Source: Phyllostachys edulis
Lineage: Eukaryota > Streptophyta > Magnoliopsida > Poales > Poaceae
DNA length: 64,000 nt
Direction of reading: 5' to 3'
Assembly: GCA_036346405.1 (NCBI GenBank)
Contig: CM070551.1
Coordinates: forward strand, 57,368,488 to 57,432,487
Below the pieces are notes generated by a model, which was not told where the DNA came from, did no database searches, and saw only the letters and a program-made list of their open reading frames with translations. Below are positions 10,784 to 21,978 of this stretch, one piece after another (positions within the stretch are counted from its first letter, which is position 1; each line of letters opens with the position of its first letter). Position numbers and translations under genes: made by a program.

Positions 10784-12385
10784 GGGACCTCTATATCATT
10801 GTTCAAACTCCCGTCATTATTTGGAATTACGACAAGAAATTTTTTTAAAAAAAAAAATCGAATAATTATTTTTGTAATTTTTTAAAAAATAATATTATTT
10901 CAAAAAAAAATCCACTGCGAACTACGGAGGCAATCGTCCTTCCAAGCACCAGAAAAGCACCGGAAAGACTTTAGTAGTTTTGACGTAATTAATGGCATTT
11001 TTGGATTTAATATCAAAGACTATTCTATCCTTTCGCACGAGGGATTACACCGGCTATATATAAGCCAAGGACTAATCACATGATAAAAGGAACTTAATTG
11101 GGACTCATTTCGGGACCTAACTAAACATCTAAATAATCTTTTTTTATAATTATTTCGTGATCTGTTCGGTTGTGAAAGACTGGTCTGAAAGTCTTCCCAA
11201 TCCGTGAGGAACACCTTTTTGTCTGGCGCATTGGGCTGAGTGGGCTCGGCCCATGTTTCGTTGGCTCGGTAATCTGGTGGGCTTTGCACTATTGGATTCC
11301 TCCTGCATAACTGCCGATTGTTGCCGATGCTTACCTTACCAAACTTTGGTAGATTTGGCAAGTATTTAGTTTGCTATTAAATTTCGGAGAGACTCTTCTT
11401 CTTTGGCACCCTAGTTTTTTTTTTTGTCTGGTAGCCAAATTTGGTATGGCTTCGTGGGGTAAATTTGTCAAAAAAGCAAACCAAACCAAATATCTTCTAT
11501 AGATTGAGGTGACTTGATGAGAGTGAAGCTAAGCGACGTCACTGTTTCGAGACTTTGAGGTGTTTACTAGGTTATTTATCCATCGTGATATGCTCTCACT
11601 GTCACTGGTGTCTTGCACTCTCTAGAATAATGTAGTCTACCGCCTAACTCGCACAGGTATATGAGTTACCGAGTGTAAATTATATATTTTTATTGTGCTT
11701 TTTCTTGGATCTGTACATTGTGCATTTAGTGTTTAACCCTTTTGGCGTTGCTATATATATTTTTGTCTACTCGATTGCGAATTGATATAATAATGTTTCT
11801 GATCGTGACAATTGGGAGCCTCCAACTTTTGTTGTTGAAGAATTCGGAGCCTGGGAAGTATGCGAAGCTGAACGGCGGGGCAGAGATGTTAGGTTCTGTA
11901 CTACGCGATGGCATGTAGCTTAATGCAATAAATTGGGCTAACATATGTAGCTTTGGGAAATCAATTCTTAAATCTTTAGTTGCTGGATAGTTTTGCCAAA
12001 AGAGAAAATTAGGTCAGCAGCAGTAGCACTCCATTTACACGATTTTAGACAAATAACATTGAATTCGCACTCGGCTACCAAATCACACCGCGAACAAACG
12101 AAATTCTGGAAAATAACACTTCTATGAATATTCCATCACATATTTTTTTAGAAAGACACAAGTACCCTTTCCTCCTCTACTCTGGCAAGGCCAACAGGGT
12201 GGCGGCGACGTGATGGAGGTGCAGTGGCGAAGACATTTTTGGAGGCCACCTCGCGTCTCCTTCGCGTGAGGGATGGCGTCGCCGTTCGAGATCTCCCATG
12301 TGATGCGGCACCACGGTTACATGGACCGTGTTTGCTCGCTACGGCAGCACAACGATTCGACGAAGGAGGCATGCACATGGCGTGT
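10784..12385. other. No recognisable gene
   Basis: Mostly AT-rich single-copy-looking DNA with short frames (largest 113 codons, minus strand, 11020-11361) that resemble no family I know. A small GC-richer stretch at 12180-12380 holds overlapping frames of 76-79 codons on both strands. It could be a captured exon fragment, but I cannot name it. Confidence 0.5.
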
Positions 12386-12775
12386 CATTACTACAGAAAA
12401 GGTCTTCACAGACGGTTCAAAAATGTCATCATAGACGGTTTCGTGAGCCGTCTGAGTTTATAGGTCAGTGATGACATGAGGTCATCACAGACGGTTTTCA
12501 AACCATCTCGTGATGCATCTTTATCGCATGCTTATTAATCGAGAACCGCTCGTGATAGTTGCCTATCATAGACGGCTTTTAGCCGAAACCGCTCGTGATA
12601 ATCGATATATCACGACGGTTTGTGGCTGAAACCGCTCGTGATGATCGATATATTACATACGGTTTTAGATGAAACCGTCTCGTGATGATCGATATGTCAC
12701 GACGGTTTGTGGTGAAACCGCTCTGTGATGATTTTCTCTATAAAGCCTCCAGCGGTGGTCGCTTGTGCCTTTAAA
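12386..12775. repeat. CACTA-like subterminal repeat array
   Basis: Starts with TTACTACAGAAAAGG, a degenerate form of the grass CACTACA-GAAAA terminus. Then come many direct and inverted copies of CACAGACGGTT / AACCGTCTGTGA-type motifs. From about 12585 to 12740 the copies form tandem units of about 42 bp (AAACCGCTCGTGATGATCGAT). These are binding-site-like repeats seen near CACTA transposon ends. No matching right terminus or transposase was found, so this is an end fragment. Confidence 0.65.
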
Positions 12776-14596
<1,821 letters not shown>

Positions 14597-14825
14597 AGGT
14601 GAATCACGGCCTACTTCATTGAACCCGACACACTTGAGTGTACGATTTGCTTCATGCCTTGGTATGAAGCAAACCGTACACTCCAGTGTGTTAGGATCGA
14701 AGAAGTAGGATGTGTTTGCCTACTTCATCGAACGATACCTTTGTAGTGTACGATTTGCTTCATGTCAAGGTATGAAGCAAACCGTACACCCAAAGGTGTC
14801 GATTGACAATAGGTCGTGTTTCACC
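14597..14825. repeat. Two tandem hairpins inside an outer inverted repeat
   Basis: Hairpin A (14611-14708) has arms of roughly 45 bases around GTACGATTTGCTTCATGCC / GGTATGAAGCAAACCGTAC. Hairpin B (14719-14813) repeats the same inner stem with different outer arms. An outer pair, AGGTGAATCACGGCC (14597-14611) and GGTCGTGTTTCACCT (14811-14825), matches at 13 of 15 positions and encloses both. This could be transposon subterminal structure or a small-RNA precursor; the sequence alone does not decide. Confidence 0.8.
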
Positions 14826-14911
14826 TGAACGTTTAGGATGATCGCCGAGGAGCGAGCTAGCTAAGCTGAATCGATCAGCCTTGAGTTAGCTAATTAACAA
14901 AGGCTACATAG

Positions 14912-14914
<3 letters not shown>

Positions 14915-14998
<84 letters not shown>
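14915..14998. repeat. (AT)42 microsatellite
   Basis: Uninterrupted AT dinucleotide, 84 bp, about 1.5 kb from the (AT)100 tract. Confidence 0.97.
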
Positions 14999-15001
<3 letters not shown>

Positions 15002-15740
15002 AAGGTAAAAGTAAAAGCGACCCTTTGCTAGAGATTTTGTAGAGAAGACCTCAAGAATAGAGAAGAGGGGAGGCGTGCTTGGGGAGGAGGCGGCCACTAT
15101 TTGGAAAACTCTCACAAGGATTGAGACAAAACTCTCATGGATAATACTTGAATACAAGTCCAATGAAACATATATAAAATATATTGAAACAAATAATTGA
15201 CTCATACGACGTCAAGTTCTAGGAGCTGCGTACAAGGATCGGTATCGTCAAGATCAAGAAAGCGCTTCAAGGATTAGGAGGTGTTTGTTGATTACCCTTT
15301 GAGCCATTTCTTGTTTTTGATTAGCGGTAATGTTTCTGTTTCTAGTACTTACGCTCACGCTGCTCACGGCTGTTGCTAATGCCAATCAATTAGCATTAGC
15401 ACTCGTTTATTAGTAGCAGTTAGCATTAGCGTTACTAGTAGTCCATTAGCAGTGCATGAGCAATAGCAATCAGCATTAGTCCATTAGCCGTTCAGGCGTT
15501 ACTAGTACGCCATTAGCATTAGCATTAGCAGTGCATAAGCACATTATTTGTTAGCGTTGCTAGTATAAATAAGAGATGAAAATGTAGAAAAGCTACGACA
15601 GTTCAGTAGCACCAAAAACAATTGTGTGTTCTGTTTGCTGTCCACGCTAGCGTGTATGTGTTCTCCAGGTGTTCTTTGCATGTGTAGATACCGGTGGTGC
15701 TAACATGGTTCCAATCAAGAAAGGTTCCTGGCATGGCAAA
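14999..15740. repeat. Spacer with degenerate ATTAGC repeats
   Basis: 15370-15560 is dominated by irregular copies of CATTAGCATTAGCAGT and GCGTTACTAGTA. Nothing else is recognised. The stretch directly precedes the HD-Zip pseudogene, so part of it may be decayed promoter. Confidence 0.6.
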
Positions 15741-16461
15741 ATGGAGGAAATAACCGCCCTTTCCCTTGGCATTGGAGCTAGTGGTGAGCACTCCAAATCC
15801 AGAAGAGGCAGTGGATGCAAACCGAAATCTCCAGTCCAATTCCATGTCTTGTTCCCAGATCAACTGCTAGGAGAGAGATCAAGAAGACCACGAGAACAGC
15901 GATGATCATACGAGGAAGAAGTTACGGCTTAGCAAATAACCGTTAACGATGTTGGAAACCGTCTATGAAGAGAATAGCAATCTTGATCCAGTAAGTTCAT
16001 ATTATGATATTACCGAGCATTTTGATGCATGGGAACTCTCATGTTTCCTGGTATAGAATTGTCAAACTTATGACAAAAAGTTAGGCTGTAAAGCAAGGGC
16101 TGGCGAAGAAGTTGGGCATAAAACAACGCCAAGTGGAAGTCTGGTTTCAGAACAGAAGAGCTAGGTACTTGCATTCACATGTCACTATTTATCAGGAAAT
16201 TGAAGTGTGCTTTTTTTTAATTCTGATGGGTGCTTTTGTCGAAATTATAGGAGCAAGCAGAAGCAGACGGTAGCAGATTGTGAGAATCTGAAGAGAAGGT
16301 CTGAAGGGCTAATCAGGGAGAACCAGAAACTGAAGAGGGAGTTAAAAGGACTGATGAGTATTTCTCAGCATGACAATTCTCACCGTGGTTCAAATTTAGT
16401 GGCCATGTGCTCATCTTTCAACAAGATCTTCAGAGACCACCACAATCACAAGAAACTGTAA
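15741..16461 (+). pseudogene. Class II homeodomain-leucine zipper (HD-Zip II) pseudogene
   Basis: HD-Zip II proteins are plant nuclear transcription factors. ATG 15741 begins MEEITALSLGIG, like the family's N-terminal LSLGLG motif. The homeodomain starts RKKLRLSK (about 15913) in a frame +1 to the start, so a frameshift lies at about 15860-15905, and an in-frame TAA interrupts helix 1 at 15937. Exon 1 ends at 15990 (GTAAGT donor). The best exon 2 is 16085-16164 and gives AVKQGLAKKLG...RQVEVWFQNRRAR, the DNA-recognition helix. The intron 16165-16250 ends in TTATAG. Exon 3 (16251-16461) encodes the leucine zipper, with leucines in heptad spacing in ENLKRRSEGLIRENQKLKRELKGL, and ends at TAA. The gene structure is kept but the reading frame is broken twice. 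A rice HOX26-like gene is one possible relative (uncertain). Confidence 0.85.
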
Positions 16462-16755
16462 ACATATGGATCTAGACTTGTTTTTTACATGTTAAAAAAA
16501 CTTCACAAAAGATCTTCATGGAAAGAGAATTTTAAGAAAGAACTTCTAAGCAATGTGAATAATGGGAAACACATTCCTCTAGAATACTAGTACTCTCCAG
16601 AGATTGTTATTTTCTCATGCCGGAACAAGAGATCTCCAGAGAAATTTTTTTAGGGAAAGGATGTGGCAATCTTAGCTAGGCTGTGTGCTTCTACGTTAGA
16701 TTTCCTGACTTCATGCCGGAACAAGAGTCCATGCAAAGATCCGCTGGTCACCTTG
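16462..16755. other. Downstream flank of the HD-Zip pseudogene
   Basis: AT-rich, with a short duplicated phrase (CTCATGCCGGAACAAGAG near 16615, partly repeated near 16713). No gene is seen. It leads directly to the copia target site. Confidence 0.4.
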
Positions 16756-16760
16756 ATTAT

Positions 16761-17020
16761 TGTTAAGAAACCGGCCCAGGCCAGGAGTCCTAGCCCAAGA
16801 TGGGCTCCTCATCCATTCAATAGGCTATATAAACGAGGGGGGAACCTCAACCATTGTAACGCCGTTTTGAGAAAAGCAATAAAGAGAAGCCTAAAGTTCC
16901 CTCATATCTTTGTATTCAATCTACTATTCTGTTCTCATATTCTTGCATTGTTCTTATGATTCTGAGTTTGTCTACGAGGTAATCGCTCGGACTGGATACG
17001 CCAGCGACGGTTCCTCAACA
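16761..17020 (+). repeat. 5' LTR of the non-autonomous copia element, 260 bp
   Basis: Begins TGTTAAGAAACC and ends GGTTCCTCAACA, with a TATA box (TATATAAA) at 16826. The last 240 bases match 27732-27935 closely, apart from one internal gap of a few tens of bases in the downstream copy. The primer site after it is degenerate (CACTATCAGCAC). Confidence 0.9.
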
Positions 17021-18718
17021 CACTATCAGCACAATCGACTCTCCTTGGATCGAAAAGTAACCGTTGATGAACCACACTCGTAGATTGTAACCTACAGTGC
17101 AAATCTGCTCTAATCTACTGCGAGCCAACTTGAAGTCGCTGACACAATGTCCATCGGTGGATTGCATGAAAAGTTGGATATCGATTGTACAATAGATTGG
17201 AAATCGCAAATTCGTTCTAAATCTACCGCGAGCCGAATTGAAGCCGCCGGCCAAGCCGATCGGTAATTGCATGAACGATAATTGCACGAACAGTAATTGC
17301 ATCACATGAAAATTACACATATGCATGAACAAGTAACGAAAAAAATTTGGCCTGGAGCCACCGCTGGCTTGAAGCTGCATGGGTGCACCACCCCATCGGC
17401 TTGGAGCCACGACGCCACCGAAGCCTCGCATGGCCACTGGCCTCCTGCCCGCCTCCGGCATCAGCACCGCTCACCCAAGCACCACCTTGAAGTGGTGCCA
17501 CCACGCCTCCCCGATTGCATCCGTTTGTAGCGGCGCCGCCAGGCGCCGGCCCACTGCACCCCGCCTCTGGCTACCTCCTCGGGCCCCCATGGGGAGCGTC
17601 GCCTCCGGCCCGAAGCCACCCGGTGTCACATGAAGCGCCACCGCATTGGGAGCACCGCCGCACGGTGCCACCTCTGCCTCCGGCTGCCCCACACGGGGAC
17701 AACTCGAGCTGCCCGTAGCGGCACCTCCCCAATCGCCGCCACCTTGAAGCGGCTCCGCAATGCCCCGCATGGGGCCTGTGCGTGAGCACCAGCCATCCCC
17801 GCATGGACTCCGCCCCGCATCGACTTGCCGCTGGCCGACCGCGTCGCTTCGAGCCAACCCCCACGTTGGCTTCGCCCAAATCTGCCGCACCACCGGCCCT
17901 GCTCACCTGCGCGCAAGAAGTGCCGCCGCCTCCTTGCACGGGGGCAAAGGAAAACCTGAGCACCCCTTTGCCTCCCCATTTTTACTGGTCCCGTATGGGC
18001 CAAGAAAAGAATGCCCAAGAGAAAAAAGGGGGGAGACCGGCCCAAGTGAATCCGGAAAGAAAAAAGGGGGAGGCTCGGACGGTCCTTTTTTTCGGAAAGA
18101 AAAAAAAGTGGTAGTTCGGACGGTCCGAATATTTTCGAAAAAGGGGAGAAAACTGACAAAGGAAAAGGAACTTTTACAAAATGGTCCTTAGAATTATGAA
18201 AATTACGAGAATTTTTTCGCGAATAAGGAAATTTTGCAGAAAACCCCTCGGAGTTTCAGAAAATTACGCGAATAATTTTCTCCGAATTGAAATTTCACGA
18301 TTTAACCCCTGAAAATTGCAGAATTCATCAAAATTCATATTCTAGCAGAAAAGGGCCTCGGGAATTCAAATTTTGAATCATTTTGAGCATTTGAAGCATG
18401 TTTAACTTTGTATTGTTATTTCTATGCAATTTATGTATTGTATTTATTGTTTTTGATTATCTGTGATTGTTTGTATTGCTTTTAATCTCTGAAAATAGCA
18501 GTAAATACTGAAAAATGCATAGAAAAATATGGTATCACGAACCGGGAGTTCGAAAAGGATTATGATAATTTTGCAACCATTTTATGTAAATTACTAGCAG
18601 TAATCTTACGAACTCTTTGCATGAATACGAAGATGAATGGCATCACGAACCAGGAGTTCGAAGAACTGACCCAACATGGCCAGAATTTGTACCAGTCTTA
18701 AAATCTGTGGTAATGTAA
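17021..18718. other. Copia interior without coding function; GC-rich block
   Basis: 17345-17960 is strongly GC-rich and full of imperfect GCCACC / TTGAAG(T/C)GG repeats. It holds overlapping frames of up to 177 codons on both strands, rich in Gly, Arg, Ala and Pro, with no known domain. 18180-18620 is AT-rich with twice-repeated CACGAACC(G/A)GGAGTTCG. The GC block may be a captured host segment or simply expanded repeat. Confidence 0.55.
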
Positions 18719-19112
18719 TCATGGATGAGTAGAAGATTGAGAAGACACTCTCTACCTTTCACTCGAACGCGGTGCAATCCGCACGCAGCTATCGTCAAGA
18801 TGGCTACAAGGAGTATGCTGAATTAATTAACATCATGCAAGTTGTGGAAGCTCAAGATAATGTTCTAAGGAAGAACTACATCTCACAACCACCTAGTAAC
18901 AAGTGCAGATGGGTTATGTGAAGAATCATCTCACAAAGCATATCAACCCCAAGTTCTGCCATACTCATGAATTGCAAAAGATGAACAAAATTAAAGTACT
19001 GCATACTAAGTCATATGAAAATCTAGTAGATTTATTCACTAAGTCACTTCCAGCGTCTAGCTTTGAAAGATGCATACGTGGAATTGGAATGATGAGACTT
19101 AGAGAAGTGTAG
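18719..19112 (+). pseudogene. Copia gag C-terminal piece joined to RNase H tail
   Basis: 18719-18905 encodes a gag-like stretch (KIEKTLSTFHS...YRQDGYKEYAELI...VLRKNYISQPP) with a TAG near its start. From 18903 a second frame encodes the end of copia RNase H (INPKFCHTHELQKMNKIKVLHTKSYENLVDLFTKSLPASSFERCI...GMMRLREV), stopping at 19112. Everything between gag and RNase H, that is protease, integrase and RT, is missing. The deletion is internal and explains why the element is non-autonomous. Confidence 0.85.
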
Positions 19113-19299
19113 AATTCAGGGGGAGAACCTTCACGAACTCTTTATTAAAGCTTGATCATGAAGATTGAGTACCCAAAGAATAAATTCTGGAGATTAAATG
19201 CAATTGGGTGGATTGTACTCTTTTCCCGTTGACGAGTTTTCCTGAAGTTTCTCAGCTAAGGTTTTTAACGAGGCAATTTGTGCAACGCAGCAGAATGCA
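19113..19299 (+). other. Copia 3' untranslated interior
   Basis: Contains TTCAGGGGGAGAA (about 19116) and the phrase AAGGTTTTTAACGAGGCAA, common just upstream of copia 3' LTRs. It stops abruptly at 19299, where Tekay-2 LTR sequence begins; the copia 3' LTR start expected here is missing. Confidence 0.65.
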
Positions 19300-20809
19300 T
19301 GTAACCTTGCTTTGTTTGGATGCATGCTGCCTCGAACAGTAGATTGGTTTTAGTCTGATGTTCTGTTGTACGTTTTATTCGGGTACCTTAACGACGAATT
19401 TTGGGAATATCATCTACTAGTTAATTGTAGATAATTTTAGTATCTTTCCGTAGAGTATTTAATCATGTCAAGCGGATGAGTAATTTTCAAGTTATGAATT
19501 TAGTAAGGCTCGCTGTCCAGAAGATGACAGATCGGTCTTCTAGAATAAAAAGCGGGGGTAGATGATTTAATTAGAAGTCATGGTAATCTAAGAAAATACG
19601 AGGAATTTTGTATAGATTACAGAACTGGGTGGTTTGCCATGATCGGACTTGTGAGTCAAAAATTACGCCCTTTTTAGTACTAGGACAGCAAGGAGTGACT
19701 GTTCGGTATTAGGGAAGCGTTGTGGATTTGGAGGGGCATGTAGGAGTGATGTCAATTAATTGTTGTTCTTGTGATGCTGTAGCTTATATTAAAATTTGAG
19801 TGTTTAATGTAGGAGAGAGACGTCGTGCTTGTTACCATCTTCTAGCCAAACCGTGCGTCGCAACTAGTAAAGGCAAGTGCATAGTAGACTGTGATCAATG
19901 ATTGATCGCTGTATTTCTTTATCGTTCATTACCATTATTGTTGTGCTTTTTATTTTTATTTAATTGCAAGCAATGGAATGGTATTTCTATATCTTGTTGA
20001 CGAACATGAGGAAAATTGGATATGATGAATATGATGAAATTTAGCATTTTTGCATTCATAAGCATCTTTGCATACGAGAAGGTGATCATGATTGCTCACA
20101 ACTCCACGGGAGTGGAGGAGGTCACCGATCCTTGAGGAGGAGTGGGCCTGAGAGTGAACGTTGTCGCGAGCGTTCACTCACGTATACTGGTATACGAGAA
20201 AGAAGTGCATGTGGACATGTAGAGTAGAGTTGCATTGAGATATGAGATGAATGTGTGTGAAAACAAAGAGAACAGAATGGCATGAGAATATTAATAGAAG
20301 GATATGTCATGATAATGATGTTATTGAATACTATTGATTTATCATTGTTTGTTGTTTATTGATGTATTTGCTGAGTCGTGGACTCACCCTTACTCTTTTG
20401 TTGTTTTTAGGTGATCGTTGAGGACACCACGATTGAGAGGGGCTAGTGCACATGGGATAGTTTCACACTTCAGACACGTGATTATTTGCCATGAGAACCA
20501 TTTGATTCATTATTGCTGGACTACTTTTAGGAGATGTTAGAAATTAAATAAGCTTAGATGAATGGACTAGTCTATTTTGTTCCAAGGTTTTGGATTTACT
20601 GGTTTGGTGCTGTTTTAGACTTATTATCTTGCTATGTTTCCCCTGCTTATTTATTCATGTTTGATAAGTCTTTATTCATGTTCTATTGTGACCCGTGGAT
20701 GGGTTTTATCAATGCTTTGGTTGCTGAACTTTTATAGTGTGTTCATGAATACTAGTTGAAAGGGTAGTTTAGTGGCATTCCAGGCTTAGTGTTGGGCTGA
20801 GGTGTTACA
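19300..20809 (+). repeat. Truncated 5' LTR of Tekay-2
   Basis: Aligns from TGTAACCTTG to the terminal TGTTACA with 26211-27731 of the 3' LTR. The first 671 bases present in the 3' LTR are absent, and copia DNA directly abuts at 19299. Confidence 0.9.
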
Positions 20810-20811
20810 GT

Positions 20812-20823
20812 TGGTATCAGAGC
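20812..20823 (+). other. Primer binding site of Tekay-2, tRNA-Met type
   Basis: TGGTATCAGAGC, two bases after the LTR end. Confidence 0.92.
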
Positions 20824-21070
20824 GGGCTTTAGGTCCGTGATGAATATATTAACAACTTAGGTAACCTAAAATTGCTAAAATTTGTTTTATGGTTAGTAAA
20901 ACAACTAAAATTTGCTAATGGTAAACTAATTTAAAATTGGACACACTAGTGCACAATAGGTTAGAGAGTGGGACGAGTATCGTTTTACACTTATGTTATG
21001 TTGTATACTGATGCATGATTTCATATTGACCTTTGACCTTATTGTGTGTTATTGTTTGTGGTTGATAGCT

Positions 21071-21975
21071 ATGCCAAGAGGTAGAGGACGTGGCCATGGT
21101 GGCCGCTGTCGTGGAGGCCGTGGTGGAGGTCGGGGCCGTAGGCGTGGTCCCGTGGAGCCACCACCTGTGGTAGTTGAGTCTGTAGCTGAGGGAAATGGAA
21201 CTGCAATGGAGGGGGTTGCTGTTGACCCGCCTTCGGTGGGGGCCAGGATGAGACCCCCGCTCTGCTAAGAGAGATGGTGGGGGAGATCCGTGCTCTCCAT
21301 CAAGGGTGGCGACCCTATTTCTGCTGCATCTATTCTGTCTCTTGTTGCTCCTCCACCTGCACCTGAGGCGTGGATGACGCTTCGAGAGTGGAGGGGGTTG
21401 AGGTTGGATCCGTTTGATCTGTCGGGCACACTAGTCCAGGAAGTGGACTTCAGCTCTGTTGTGGAGCAAGCCAGGGCATGGAGATGGAGATGCAGCTCAC
21501 TAAGGGGTAGCAAGCCTCTGGTGGACTGGTTGCTTCTAGTGGTGACCAGAAGAGGAGCTCTGGTGAGGGGAGTGGGTCTATTCAGCGACCTGCTTTCAAG
21601 AAATTCAAGGGAGGACCGTAGTCCTCCAAGTCTAAGCCGTTGAGGTCATTTTCTTCTTTGGCGCCTTGTCCTTTTGCAGGTACTCCAGCTCTTCATCCTG
21701 TCCCATGGTAGGGTATGCTTTGTTTCAAGTGTGGTGATGGACACCGGGCTGCTGAGTGCTCCTAGACGGGAGACTGTCGTCAGTGTGGCCGACCGGGTCA
21801 CAAGGAGCGGGTGTGTCACCAGAACCCCGCTAGTGTGATCAAGTGGGAGCATATCCCAGCTTCTTCTGCGCCGCCACTTCCTTTAGCTTGGGTGCCTCCA
21901 GCTGGGTACTACTAGCAACCGCCGCCTCCTGCACCACTTCAGGTTGCGCGACCAGCTTTACCTGCATCGCCACAG
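21071..21975 (+). pseudogene. gag of Tekay-2, internally deleted
   Basis: ATG 21071 opens a glycine/arginine-rich N-terminus (PRGRGRGHGG...), closed by a stop at 21266. The central gag core seems largely missing: only about 0.45 kb separates the N-terminus from the zinc-knuckle region. Two CCHC knuckles follow, CFKCGDGHRAAEC (about 21721-21760) and CRQCGRPGHKERVC (about 21780-21820), with in-frame stops around them. The tail runs without a clear boundary into the protease. Confidence 0.78.
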
Positions 21976-21978
21976 CAG

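Noticed and set aside
17471..18159. Minus-strand frames of 130-177 codons in the copia interior
   Set aside because: Gly/Arg/Ala-rich composition, overlapping frames on both strands and no motif; probably a GC-repeat effect.
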